From positions 1-49,555 of the forward strand of contig FR899699.1 of NCBI GenBank assembly GCA_000437275.1: 49,555 nucleotides of DNA, read 5' to 3'. The DNA is from Clostridium sp. CAG:411 (GTDB lineage: Bacteria > Bacillota > Clostridia > Lachnospirales > Lachnospiraceae). Positions 22,847-31,804 of this stretch are shown here, piece by piece (within the stretch, counting starts at the first letter, position 1; each line of letters starts with the position of its first letter). Under the pieces are notes generated by a model. That model was not told the DNA's origin. It saw only the letters and a list, made by a program, of their open reading frames with translations, and searched no databases. Both the position numbers and the translations under genes were made by a program.

Positions 22847-24745
22847 ATGGCACAGGTAAGAGATTATAATAAGCTTGCCCATGACATTATCCGTGAAGTT
22901 GGGGGAGCGGAAAACATTGTAAATGCAACAAGATGTGCGACCAGATTTCGTCTGGTATTAAAAGAGACTCCAAAGGGTGCGAAAGAGAAAATTGCAGAGT
23001 TGCCAGGGGTTATTACAGTTGTGGAAAATAATGGACAGTTTCAGGTCGTAATTGGAACACATGTAGGTGATGTATATGCGGCGGCAGCAGAAATTTTACA
23101 GCTTGATGAAAATGGACAAACCGCAGAGCAGCCAAAGCAAAGTATTGTAAATCGAGTGATTGCAACCATGTCAGCAGTATTTGCACCTTTTGTGTATATA
23201 CTGGCAGCAGCAGGTTTGCTTCAAGGGGCATTGATTTTGATTACCATGGCGGCACCAAGCTTTGCCAATACAGGAACGTATGAGGTATTAAGCTTTATGT
23301 CATGGACACCATTTACATTTTTGCCAATCTTTATTGCTATTACCGCATCAAAGCATTTTAAATGTAATACGTATATTGCCATTTTATGTTGTTGTGCTTT
23401 GGTAAATCCAAGTTGGGCAGAGATGGCAGCCAGAATTGCAGGAGGAGATGTGATACATTTTCTTGGAATTAAGCTTTCCGAGACTACTTATACATCCACT
23501 GTGTTACCACCATTGATTTTAGTATGGCTGTTATCTTATCTGGAACGTTTTATTGAGAAAAGACTTCCAGATGCTACCAAGCCATTGTTGACCCCATTGC
23601 TTTGCTTTTTGATTATGGTTCCAGCAACAATTCTTGTGATTGGACCAGTATCAGCCGTTACTGCAAATGGAATCGCAAAAGGTTACAATTTCCTTGCAGG
23701 AACAGCACCAGCATTGGCAGGAGCCGTGATTGGAGGCTTTTGGCAGGTAGTTGTTATTTTCGGTGTACATTGGGGTATTACACCGGTTGTTCTTGCCAAT
23801 TTTGATATGTATGGAAAAGATACCTTCCAGGCATTTCAGACCATTGCAGTTGTTGCACAGGTGGCAGCCGCTTTTGGTGTATTCATAAAATCAAGAAACA
23901 AAGAATTTAGAGGTGTGGCTCTCTCAGCAGGTATTACAGGATTGTTTGGAATTACGGAGCCTACCATTTATGGTGTTACACTTCGCTTGAAAAAACCATT
24001 TATCTGTGGATGCGTTGGTGGAGCAATCGGAGCCGTAGTTATGAGCTTTTTCAATTCTGCTTATTATGCATATGCAGGACTTCCAGGTCCATTGACTATA
24101 GTAAATGCAATTAGTAAAGATGCACCAATGTCATTTATTGGAGAGTTGATTGGATGTGCAGTTGCAGTTGTAATTGCGATTGTCTTAATTCAGGTCATTG
24201 GTTTTGATGATCCAAAATCAAAAGAGGATAAGCCAGCAGAAAAAGCAGAGCAGGACGAAAACCAGGCAACAGAAGAAATCGAAGAAAAAACAGAAGAAAA
24301 AGTTGTCATGAGTCCATTGACAGGGGAGGTAATTCCACTTTCCGAGGTAAAAGATGAGGCATTTTCCAGTGAAGCAATGGGAAAAGGATGTGCTATTATT
24401 CCGACAGAAGGAACGGTATGTGCGCCATTTGATGGAACAATTGTTGGATTGCTGGATAGTCACCATGCAGTTGGAATGGAAAGTGAAAATGGAATTGAAA
24501 TCTTGATACATGTAGGAATGGATACGGTAAAACTAAATGGAAAACACTTTGTAAGTCATGTAGAACAAGGACAAAAGGTTAAAAAGGGACAGCTATTGTT
24601 GGAATTTGATATTCCAGCAATTCAAAAGGCAGGCTATGAAGTGGTGACACCTGTAATTATTGCAAATACAGATGAATTTAGCGATATTGTAACCGAAGCT
24701 AACGGACAGGTACATTGTGGAGAACGCTTGTTGCATTTAAAGTAA
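22847..24745 (+). CDS. Beta-glucoside-specific PTS transporter, EIIBCA
   Basis: A 632-residue fused PTS permease in the order B-C-A. The EIIB phosphocysteine is Cys30 in NATRCATRFRLVL. The EIIC part spans roughly residues 100-460 with membrane segments. The glucose-type EIIA follows an acidic, glutamate-rich linker and has the active-site histidine in ILIHVGMDTVKL and a second in LLDSHHAVGM. It imports and phosphorylates beta-glucosides. The start at 22847 is chosen over 22838 because the GGAG site abuts the earlier ATG. The GH1 enzyme follows 82 bases later. Confidence 0.93.
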   Translation: MAQVRDYNKLAHDIIREVGGAENIVNATRCATRFRLVLKETPKGAKEKIAELPGVITVVENNGQFQVVIGTHVGDVYAAAAEILQLDENGQTAEQPKQSIVNRVIATMSAVFAPFVYILAAAGLLQGALILITMAAPSFANTGTYEVLSFMSWTPFTFLPIFIAITASKHFKCNTYIAILCCCALVNPSWAEMAARIAGGDVIHFLGIKLSETTYTSTVLPPLILVWLLSYLERFIEKRLPDATKPLLTPLLCFLIMVPATILVIGPVSAVTANGIAKGYNFLAGTAPALAGAVIGGFWQVVVIFGVHWGITPVVLANFDMYGKDTFQAFQTIAVVAQVAAAFGVFIKSRNKEFRGVALSAGITGLFGITEPTIYGVTLRLKKPFICGCVGGAIGAVVMSFFNSAYYAYAGLPGPLTIVNAISKDAPMSFIGELIGCAVAVVIAIVLIQVIGFDDPKSKEDKPAEKAEQDENQATEEIEEKTEEKVVMSPLTGEVIPLSEVKDEAFSSEAMGKGCAIIPTEGTVCAPFDGTIVGLLDSHHAVGMESENGIEILIHVGMDTVKLNGKHFVSHVEQGQKVKKGQLLLEFDIPAIQKAGYEVVTPVIIANTDEFSDIVTEANGQVHCGERLLHLK

Positions 24746-24827
24746 CATGTCATTGTTCACGGTTTTGAAACGTTATGGTAAATATCCCTTTGATGGGATG
24801 AAGAAAGATTAGTTCAGGAGGTTTCAT

Positions 24828-26261
24828 ATGTCATTATCAGATAAATTTTTATGGGGCGGAGCAGTTGCCGCAAATCAGTTAGAAGGCGGATGGAATGCAG
24901 ATGGCAAGGGAATCAGTGTCATAGATGTTATGACTGGTGGAAGTAGCACGAAGATGCGTCGAATTACAGATGGAATTGAGGAAGGGGAATATTACCCAAA
25001 TCACGAAGCCGTTGATTTTTACCATGAATATAAAGGTGATATTGCACTAATGGCGGAGATGGGCTTTAAATGTTTTCGAACCAGTATAGCGTGGACACGT
25101 ATTTTTCCAAATGGGGATGAAGCAGAACCGAATGAAGCAGGGCTTGCATTCTATGACGCAATGTTTGATGAACTTTTAAAATATGGTATCGAACCAGTGA
25201 TTACATTGAGCCATTTTGAGATGCCTTATCATCTGGCAAAAGAATACGGGGGCTGGATGGATCGGAAAGTGATTGACTTTTTTGTACACTTTGCCACAAC
25301 CGTTATGGAACGTTATAAAGATAAAGTAAAATATTGGATGACCTTTAATGAAATTAATAACCAGAGCAACACTTCGGCAGATATTTTTGGATGGACCAAT
25401 TCCGGTGTTTTGTTTTCACAATATGAAAACAAGAAAAAAGCACTGTATCAGGTAGCACATCACGAAATGGTTGCCAGTGCCATGGTTGTGAAAAAAGGAC
25501 ATGAAATCAATCCAGAGTTTAAAATTGGCTGTATGTGTTCCTTTGTTCCTTTTTATCCATATTCCTGCAATCCGGACGATATTATGACGGCTGCGGAATG
25601 TATGCATGAAAGATTTTATTTTTCAGATGTGCAGATCCGTGGACATTATCCTGCTTTTGCAAAGAAAGAATGGGAGCGGGAAGGAATAAAACCTCAAATG
25701 CAGCCAGAGGATGAAAGAATTTTGGCAGAAGGCAAATGTGATTATCTGGGATTTAGTTACTATATGACCAATGCGGTAAAGGCAGATGTGAAAAAGGATA
25801 CCGCAGAATCTCTGGATGGAAGTTCTCCATACTCCATTGCCAATCCATATGTAAAGGCAAGTGATTGGGGATGGCAGATTGATCCAGTGGGACTTAGATA
25901 TGCATTGGTAACGTTATATGAACGTTATGAGGTGCCATTGTTTATTGTGGAAAATGGTTTTGGTGCGATTGATATTTTGAAAGAAGATAAGACTTGCGAG
26001 GATGATTATAGAATCGAGTATCTGCGTGCACATATCCGCGAAATGAAAAAGGCAGTGGAAATGGATGGTGTAGACCTTATGGGTTATACGCCATGGGGAT
26101 GCATTGACTTGGTTTCTTTCACTACTGGTGAATTAAAGAAGCGTTATGGTTTTATCTATGTGGATAAAAACGATGACGGGACAGGAAGTGGGGAACGATA
26201 CAAGAAGAAATCCTTTGACTGGTATAAAAAAGTGATAGAGACGAACGGAGAAGAATTGTAA
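24828..26261 (+). CDS. Glycoside hydrolase family 1, 6-phospho-beta-glucosidase
   Basis: A 477-residue cytoplasmic GH1 enzyme. The acid/base Glu175 lies in MTFNEIN and the nucleophile Glu375 in FIVENGFG. The N-terminal FLWGGAVAANQLEGGWNADGKG is the family signature. The C-terminal block RYGFIYVDKNDDGTGSGERYKKKSFDWYKKVI is typical of the phospho-glucosidases. It should split 6-phospho-beta-glucosides delivered by the PTS into glucose-6-phosphate and an aglycone. AGGAGG precedes the start. A strong terminator follows. Confidence 0.94.
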   Translation: MSLSDKFLWGGAVAANQLEGGWNADGKGISVIDVMTGGSSTKMRRITDGIEEGEYYPNHEAVDFYHEYKGDIALMAEMGFKCFRTSIAWTRIFPNGDEAEPNEAGLAFYDAMFDELLKYGIEPVITLSHFEMPYHLAKEYGGWMDRKVIDFFVHFATTVMERYKDKVKYWMTFNEINNQSNTSADIFGWTNSGVLFSQYENKKKALYQVAHHEMVASAMVVKKGHEINPEFKIGCMCSFVPFYPYSCNPDDIMTAAECMHERFYFSDVQIRGHYPAFAKKEWEREGIKPQMQPEDERILAEGKCDYLGFSYYMTNAVKADVKKDTAESLDGSSPYSIANPYVKASDWGWQIDPVGLRYALVTLYERYEVPLFIVENGFGAIDILKEDKTCEDDYRIEYLRAHIREMKKAVEMDGVDLMGYTPWGCIDLVSFTTGELKKRYGFIYVDKNDDGTGSGERYKKKSFDWYKKVIETNGEEL

Positions 26262-26299
26262 TCCGTTGCATGAAAAAGCAGAGTAGTAGAAATCAAAAG

Positions 26300-26340
26300 A
26301 AGGAGCCAGTGGCAGAGTTACCACTGGCTCCTTTTTTTAC
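26300..26340 (+). terminator. Intrinsic terminator of the beta-glucoside operon
   Basis: A 13-bp stem AAGGAGCCAGTGG / CCACTGGCTCCTT with an eight-base loop, followed by a T-run. Confidence 0.93.
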
Positions 26341-26359
26341 AATGCAACGCTGGAGAAAA

Positions 26360-26695
26360 CTATTGTCGATTGTAATAGGCAATTCCATCGTTTGGTTTAA
26401 AATAAGTTCGGATATAGCCATCCGTAGAAACAATTACAAATTCCTTTGTGCTTTCGACATAATATACGTCATCGCCATCTTCTGCTTCTGTTTTATGTAA
26501 CGCATCCCGATTCTCTACTACACTTCTAGCTGCCGCTTCATATGCACTTGCGGAGGAAAAGCCCATTTCTATGCCATGTTTTTGATAATGTTCATTTAAT
26601 AACGTATCATTTCGAAAATGTAATTCATTTGAAGCCGTATTGGTGTAAGTGCGATTTTTTGAATAATAGAAAGAAGGATAGTTCTGTGGTATAGT
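26360..26695 (-). pseudogene. Orphan toxin-like C-terminal domain, no start codon
   Basis: The minus-strand frame is open from a stop at 26696-26698 to 26360 (about 111 codons), but its only ATG is internal (26566). The reading includes NEHYQKHGIEMGFSSASAYEAAARSVVENRDALHKTEAEDGDDVYYVESTKEF and ends GYIRTYFKPNDGIAYYNRQ. The KHG-E-GF-SA-Y-AA pattern and the TYFKP-DGIAY ending are familiar from C-terminal toxin modules of polymorphic, phage-head and LXG-type proteins. The N-terminal trafficking part and start codon are missing, so it is a remnant or a silent cassette. The type VII locus in the same window makes an effector origin attractive but unproven. Confidence 0.65.
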
Positions 26696-26839
26696 TTATT
26701 GGACAGCATACGAAAATATAATATTTTAGATCGCATCGCAGATTTATATAAAAAAATAAAAAAAGTATCGCACATTTTATGCCCCTCACAGGTTCATATA
26801 GTGAAGGGCCTTTCAAAATATTACAGGTAAGGAGAAAAA

Positions 26840-27352
26840 GTGGTGAACAGAGAAGAATATGAACGCATTGTAGCTTTATATGCAGATGTTGTCTTTCGTG
26901 TTGCATTAAGCTATGCAAAAACAAAAGAAGATGCGGAAGATGTGTTACAGAACGTGTTCTTGAAGCTGCTGACAAAGCGAGTGAAGTTTGAAGATGATGA
27001 ACATATCAGAAAATGGTTGATTCGTGTAGCAGTAAATGAATGTAACAGCTTGTGGTCCTCATTTTGGAGAAAAAATGTAGAGTATATTGACCGAATGGAA
27101 GAGGGAATCACATTTCAAAATGCAGATTACTCGGACTTATATGACGCAATCAAAGTCCTGCCGGCTAAGCTTAGAATTGTACTTCATCTTTTTTATTACG
27201 AGGGATATCGTACGAAGGAAATTGCAGATTTGCTTCATATTCGAGAGGCAACGGTTCGCTCAAGACTTACGCGTGCAAGGAAACTGTTGAAAAGTCAATT
27301 AGGAGAATATGAATCGGAGTATAGTCCTTTCGGTTGTGTGAGCAATCATTAA
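26840..27352 (+). CDS. ECF-type RNA polymerase sigma factor
   Basis: A 170-residue sigma-70 family protein. Region 2 is EEYERIVALYADVVFRVALSYAKTKEDAEDVLQNVFLKLL...HIRKWLIRVAVNECNSLW. Region 4 is LPAKLRIVLHLFYYEGYRTKEIADLLHIREATVRSRLTRARKLLK. It starts at GTG with AAGGAG six bases ahead; the next codon is also GTG. A hairpin (GCCC-TCAC / GTGA-GGGC, 26782-26810) lies in its leader. The next gene encodes a membrane protein fitting an anti-sigma factor, so the pair should form an envelope-stress switch. Confidence 0.93.
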   Translation: MVNREEYERIVALYADVVFRVALSYAKTKEDAEDVLQNVFLKLLTKRVKFEDDEHIRKWLIRVAVNECNSLWSSFWRKNVEYIDRMEEGITFQNADYSDLYDAIKVLPAKLRIVLHLFYYEGYRTKEIADLLHIREATVRSRLTRARKLLKSQLGEYESEYSPFGCVSNH

Positions 27353-27411
27353 TGAAAAGGAACAGTTCAAATATGCTTAAAGGTAATAATATTTCTTGAG
27401 GAGTGATTAAA

Positions 27412-28008
27412 ATGAAAGAACAGGAAAAATACAAACAGATGATGGATGAGATTCATGTATCCGAAGCAACATTAAGAAAGGTTATGGATATGGATAGAAA
27501 TAAAAAGATAGCAAACAAAAGAAAAATGATGAAAAGGGTTGGAACGATTGCTGCAGCATTGTTACTTTGTCTGGGAGCGACCAATGGAATTAGTTATGCA
27601 AAAACAGGGCATTCTCTTATGGCAAAAGTTATTTTTTATATCAATGGGGAAAAGGTTGAAAAGAATGTTGCATTTGACGAATCGGAAAATGGAAATGGAA
27701 GTATTAGTTTTGAAGTGAAGGAACCGACAAAGGGTGAATGCTCAGTAGAAGTAGGTGACGCTGCGGATGAAAATGGAAATAGTATATCCTCTGATATGCC
27801 AGCGGAAGAAATTGAGATGCTTGATGGAACGGTCATTTCGAAAAATGGAAAGCAATTCTTCAAATATGGAAAAGAAGAAGTAGATATTACAGAAGATTTG
27901 GCAGATGGAAAGGCATCTGGCACCATAGAGAGTTCGGGAGAGAAGTATCATTATGAAGTTACGGAAAAAGAAGGAAATTATAGCGTTAGTGTAAAATCAG
28001 AGAAATAA
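27412..28008 (+). CDS. Putative membrane-anchored anti-sigma factor
   Basis: A 198-residue protein. A cytoplasmic N-terminus of about 38 residues (MKEQEKYKQMMDEIHVSEATLRKVMDM) is followed by one membrane segment (VGTIAAALLLCLGATNGISYA) and an acidic external domain of about 140 residues. This layout and its place 59 bases after the ECF sigma gene fit a regulator that holds the sigma factor at the membrane; no conserved zinc anti-sigma motif is present. The start at 27412 is used because GAGGAG lies ahead of it; an in-frame GTG at 27403 overlaps that site. An imperfect hairpin follows the stop. Confidence 0.7.
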   Translation: MKEQEKYKQMMDEIHVSEATLRKVMDMDRNKKIANKRKMMKRVGTIAAALLLCLGATNGISYAKTGHSLMAKVIFYINGEKVEKNVAFDESENGNGSISFEVKEPTKGECSVEVGDAADENGNSISSDMPAEEIEMLDGTVISKNGKQFFKYGKEEVDITEDLADGKASGTIESSGEKYHYEVTEKEGNYSVSVKSEK

Positions 28009-28111
28009 ATAACAGCCTCCTTTTCAATTATGCTACTTAGGTTTGGCTAGGAAAGGAAGGCTATTTATAAAAGGACAAGAAAACCCACCGCCTTTTTGCG
28101 GTATTGTCTGG

Positions 28112-28140
28112 TTGAGTAATATGCAATATTGTATTATAAT
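28112..28140 (+). promoter_or_regulatory. Promoter of the acetyltransferase gene
   Basis: The -35 TTGAGT (28112-28117), a 17-base spacer and the consensus -10 TATAAT (28135-28140). The leader of about 90 bases holds a small hairpin, GTAAAGGG-TTTT-CCTTTTAC, ahead of the ribosome site. Confidence 0.75.
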
Positions 28141-28237
28141 AGGTAGAAGTTGAAAATCAGTTGCACGACCATTTTATGTTGGCGTGTAAAGGGTTTTCCT
28201 TTTACGTTATGATAATAAAAAGCGGGAGAGTGTTAAA

Positions 28238-28675
28238 GTGAGTACAGGAATTAGAAATATGGAAGAAAAAGATAAGGGAATTGTTACGGATATGATGCGT
28301 ACCTTTTATGCATCAGATGCGGTTCTCAGTAACGGATCGGAAGAAATTTTTTCAAATAATATTGCGTATTGCTTGAATGACAGTCCTTATTTATCTGGTT
28401 ATATATTTGAGGAGGATGGAAATATACAAGGATATGCTATGATCGCAAAGAGTTTTTCCACAGAGTTTGGAAAGCCTTGTATATGGATTGAGGATTTATA
28501 TATTAGAGAAGCATACAGAGGATTGGGAATTGGAGGCAGGTTTCTTGCTTATGTAAAAGAAAACTATCCAGAAGCATTGCTCCGATTAGAGGTAGAAAAA
28601 GAAAATGAAGGTGCAGTTCAGCTTTATCAAAGAAGCGGATTTCATGTGTTGCCGTATATGGAAATGAAACAATAG
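28238..28675 (+). CDS. GNAT family N-acetyltransferase
   Basis: A 145-residue acetyltransferase that transfers an acetyl group from acetyl-CoA to an unknown amine. The CoA pyrophosphate-binding motif is YRGLGIGGRFL, preceded by the beta-4 strand CIWIEDLYIREA. The C-terminal part LRLEVEKENEGAVQLYQRSGFHVLPYMEMKQ is the classical GNAT ending. It starts at GTG behind GGGAGAG, has its own promoter at 28112 and a terminator at 28721, so it is monocistronic. Confidence 0.92.
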   Translation: MSTGIRNMEEKDKGIVTDMMRTFYASDAVLSNGSEEIFSNNIAYCLNDSPYLSGYIFEEDGNIQGYAMIAKSFSTEFGKPCIWIEDLYIREAYRGLGIGGRFLAYVKENYPEALLRLEVEKENEGAVQLYQRSGFHVLPYMEMKQ

Positions 28676-28720
28676 AAAAAAATATGTGGAAATGGTTTAG
28701 TATGCGTGTAAATAAGAAAA

Positions 28721-28761
28721 GTAACAGGTCAAAAATCTTACGATATGACCTGTTACTTTTT
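28721..28761 (+). terminator. Intrinsic terminator of the acetyltransferase gene
   Basis: A perfect 11-bp stem GTAACAGGTCA / TGACCTGTTAC with a T-run after it. It lies between convergent genes. Confidence 0.9.
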
Positions 28762-28814
28762 TATTACACAGTTTTTGAATGCCGTAGCCCTACATGGAAT
28801 GTAAAATGCAGGGA

Positions 28815-30335
28815 TTATTTTTGGTATTTTTCTAATTGTTGTACCAATGTCTGCATTTGTCTAAGTAATTCTTTGGCTTGTTCCGCTTCTGTTTGGTTTT
28901 GGAGACTTCGTACTTCAACCTCTTTTGCACTTTCAGAAACAGATGCACTACTGTCTGATAACTGGTTGATATTTTCAATAATTGTATTATTGGAATAAAC
29001 CAAATTAGCAATCTTTTCATTAATATTTTCCACACGCTGCGTCAATGTGTTAATGTGATTTTGCACTTCAGTAAATCCATCAGAGGCATTCGCAACCTTT
29101 TCATTTTGTGTTTCCATTGCATGAATAGAACACTGTACAATGTCGGTTGCCATCTGTGCATTTGCATTTAATTCTTCTACAATGTTAGCAATCTGTTCTG
29201 TGGATTGTCTGGTTTCCTCTGCCAGATTTCGTATTTGATCGGCAACAACGGCAAAGCCTTTTCCTGCTTCTCCAGCTCTTGCACTCTCAATAGAAGCATT
29301 TAATGCAAGAAGATTTGTTTGGCTGGAAATAGAGAAAATAACTTCTGTTATCTGTTGGACTTCCTTCGCCTTTTTCTGCAAATCTTCCATCGATTCAGCT
29401 ACGCGACTGTTGGTCTCATTGATAGAATCGGCATCTTTTCGGATTGAATCGATGACGGTCATATTTTCTTCCAACAATTTTGATGACATGGTGGCTGCCT
29501 CTACCATAATTTTGGCATTTTCAGAGGTATCTTCAATGTCACTATTGATGCGCTTTGTCATTTGGCTTTGTTCCTTTACGCTATCTACATTATTCTGTGT
29601 CTGACCAGAAATCGTTTCAATCGAGTCATGCACCATACTGGCATCATTTTTTAAATGTTCGATTAGTGTATTTGTATTAGAAACAGCAAGTTGTACATCC
29701 TTAGAAATCTGTAGAACTTCGTTTAGCATACTTGCCTGTAAGTTGCGTTCATCCTCTGCCGTTCCAAGCATATCGCCAGAAAAAACATTTGAAAGCTTGG
29801 AAATTCTATGCAGTACAATTATAATTTCGATATGTATAACGATACTAATCAAGGAAACACTGTCGCCACCTAATAATTGTCCACTTATGCTCCATACAAT
29901 TGTTCGAATCAAAGTAACTGCCAGTATTGTATAAAACAATAGCGTTTCATATTTCTTATCATGATATAGGATAGTCGCGATGATTAAGGGATAAATATAA
30001 AAGCTTACTAAAATATTAGTACCTAAAATCATCAAATATGCCCAACCAATAAAAAAGCTAAAAAACATATAGTATTTTAGCATTTCACTTTGTTTGTTGC
30101 GGATATAGCATCCGAAGTTCAAAATAATTCCCGCAATTAAAATTATGATAGGAATAATGCCAAGCTGACCAAAAGCGGTTTTATAAACGAATGTTTGTAT
30201 AAATAATCCCAATATTAGCACTAATTCAATAAATGTTAAGCTGATAATAGTAGTTTTATTTACTTTCGCAACTTGATTTTTCTTATTATTGTATTTTCGT
30301 TCCACTCGAACAGTTCCATTTTCTTGTTCCATCAT
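28815..30335 (-). CDS. Methyl-accepting chemotaxis protein with multi-helix membrane N-terminus
   Basis: A 506-residue chemoreceptor. Unlike the receptor at 13325 it has no extracellular sensor: the N-terminal about 185 residues hold about six membrane helices (starting TTIISLTFIELVLILGLFI). The signalling domain follows, with the conserved tip FSISSQTNLLALNASIESARAGEAGKGFAVVADQIR. It may sense a membrane-derived signal such as proton motive force, redox state or a small permeant molecule. GGGGGA precedes the start. A hairpin at 30363-30393 lies in its leader. No HAMP domain was seen. Confidence 0.9.
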   Translation of the reverse strand: MMEQENGTVRVERKYNNKKNQVAKVNKTTIISLTFIELVLILGLFIQTFVYKTAFGQLGIIPIIILIAGIILNFGCYIRNKQSEMLKYYMFFSFFIGWAYLMILGTNILVSFYIYPLIIATILYHDKKYETLLFYTILAVTLIRTIVWSISGQLLGGDSVSLISIVIHIEIIIVLHRISKLSNVFSGDMLGTAEDERNLQASMLNEVLQISKDVQLAVSNTNTLIEHLKNDASMVHDSIETISGQTQNNVDSVKEQSQMTKRINSDIEDTSENAKIMVEAATMSSKLLEENMTVIDSIRKDADSINETNSRVAESMEDLQKKAKEVQQITEVIFSISSQTNLLALNASIESARAGEAGKGFAVVADQIRNLAEETRQSTEQIANIVEELNANAQMATDIVQCSIHAMETQNEKVANASDGFTEVQNHINTLTQRVENINEKIANLVYSNNTIIENINQLSDSSASVSESAKEVEVRSLQNQTEAEQAKELLRQMQTLVQQLEKYQK

Positions 30336-30762
30336 TAGTTCCCCCTATACTAATATTTATTTCCAGTTAAGTGTTAGCCAGTCTCTTAACTGGTTTGGTT
30401 GTACAGTTCCCTTTAAACTCCTTTCCTCTAAACTGTAGTATCTATATTTTAGCTAACCCTATTATATTGTAACACAATTTTTGGAAATTATCTATGAGAA
30501 ACAGGTGGAAAACAACGTTTGAATCTTTAATAAGAACATTATATAATCAACCGTATTATGTCTGAAAAAGATTGTTCTGCCAAGATTTTATGAAAAAGAT
30601 AGATGTTATCTTCAGGAGATTTAATATGTAAAAAGAGCTTAGTGAATAGGCGATATATTTGCAGTGGAATCTCCATAACTGAGAAAATGCATCTTAAGAA
30701 TGAATTAAGAATATGTTACGCTATTTGTTCGGATTCAGTAGGATGAAAGTGAAACATAAGTG
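30336..30762. other. Intergenic region between divergent MCP and C39-like peptidase genes
   Basis: No gene is visible on either strand. At 30363-30393, CCAGTTAAG and CTTAACTGG form a perfect 9-bp inverted repeat in the leader of the minus-strand MCP gene. A minus-strand TATAAT at about 30468 is a likely -10 for that gene. The stretch 30480-30762 is AT-rich without recognisable elements. Confidence 0.5.
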
Positions 30763-30838
30763 CCTCCTATGATGTAAACTGGAAATTGCAAATGATAGCT
30801 CTGTTATCGGGAATATCATAAAGTTTATTCATAGGAGG
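30763..30838 (+). promoter_or_regulatory. Hairpin that can sequester the ribosome site of the C39-like peptidase gene
   Basis: CCTCCTATGA at 30763-30772 is exactly complementary to TCATAGGAGG at 30829-30838, which contains the Shine-Dalgarno of the gene at 30847. TAAAC and GTTTA extend the stem inward. The enclosed loop of about 45 bases contains a further small stem (GATA/TATC). This could hold translation off until the fold is opened by a ligand, protein or temperature. I do not recognise a known riboswitch in the loop. Confidence 0.6.
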
Positions 30839-30846
30839 ATATTTTT

Positions 30847-31698
30847 ATGCATAAAAAAAGAAGAAAATTTATATGGTTTCTTATCTTGCTGTTACTTGTT
30901 TTCTGGAGAGTGCCGCAATTAAATCATGCCTTTTTTGATTTATTTAATCGTATCGGTTTGGGTGCTACAGATTCGGTAACCAAGTATAATGCAGAAGCAC
31001 CAGTTAAGTTAGATTCCAAAGGAATCGAAAAAAGGCTTTCCGAGTTATCGAAACAGTATCCAGAGTTTCAATCGGTATATGAAAACAGAGAGGATTATCC
31101 AGAGGAGTTGCTGTCTTCTTTATGTAATACACCAGAGATGATTGATTTTGTAAAGGGGTATCTGACCGCAGAAAAGAAAGCATCTGGTAAATTAACCAGA
31201 AAGGAATTATCAGAGGGCATTCCTTTATTGTTGCAATGGGATAAAAGATGGGGATATGCCCCATATGGAAATTCTAACATTGGAATATCAGGGTGTGCTC
31301 CAACCTGTCTTTCTATGGTGATAGTGGGATTAACCGGAAATAAAAAGGCTACTCCATATCAGGTGGCAAAATTTGCAGAAGAGAAAGGTTATTATATGGA
31401 AGGAACAGGAACAGCTTGGAGTATAATGACAGAGGGCGCGGCCTCTTTTGGAATAACAGGAGAGGAGATTCCACTAAGTAAAGAAAAAATTGTATCTTGC
31501 TTAAATGCTGGGAAGCCTATTATTTGCAGTATGAAACCGGGAAATTTTACAACAGAGGGACATTTTATTGTTTTGACTGGTACGAGTGATGGAAAAATAA
31601 AAGTGAATGATCCGAATAGTCGTGCAAGAAGTAAATTGTGGGATTATGAGACAATAGAAGGTCAGATAAAAAATTTATGGGCATTCGATAAAAATTAA
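30847..31698 (+). CDS. Exported C39-like (papain-fold) cysteine peptidase, paralogue 2
   Basis: A 283-residue paralogue of the protein at 8827. A lysine-rich start and one hydrophobic segment (FIWFLILLLLVFWRV) indicate export or anchoring. The peptidase part begins LLLQWDKRWGYAPYG, has the catalytic Cys in GISGCAPTC, His in TTEGHFIVL and Asp in VNDPNSRARSKLWDY. The region PEFQSVYENREDYPEELLSSLCNTPEMIDFVKGY is shared with paralogue 1. The peptide target is unknown. Its ribosome site can be masked by the hairpin at 30763. It is followed by an inverted repeat and convergent LRR genes. Confidence 0.88.
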   Translation: MHKKRRKFIWFLILLLLVFWRVPQLNHAFFDLFNRIGLGATDSVTKYNAEAPVKLDSKGIEKRLSELSKQYPEFQSVYENREDYPEELLSSLCNTPEMIDFVKGYLTAEKKASGKLTRKELSEGIPLLLQWDKRWGYAPYGNSNIGISGCAPTCLSMVIVGLTGNKKATPYQVAKFAEEKGYYMEGTGTAWSIMTEGAASFGITGEEIPLSKEKIVSCLNAGKPIICSMKPGNFTTEGHFIVLTGTSDGKIKVNDPNSRARSKLWDYETIEGQIKNLWAFDKN

Positions 31699-31709
31699 GT
31701 AGTTACAAC

Positions 31710-31777
31710 CAATGCATTTAGCGAAGCGTAGATGTTATGCTGTTTTATTTATATTTATGCTAGGCTAAATGGCATTG
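31710..31777. other. Inverted repeat between convergent genes
   Basis: CAATGC-ATTTAGC and GCTAAAT-GGCATTG pair over about 13 bp around a loop of about 40 bases. There is no T-run, so it is a poor intrinsic terminator, but it is the only structure between the two convergent stops. Confidence 0.4.
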
Positions 31778-31804
31778 ATTGATCCTATGTAGTCCCTGCT
31801 AAAA

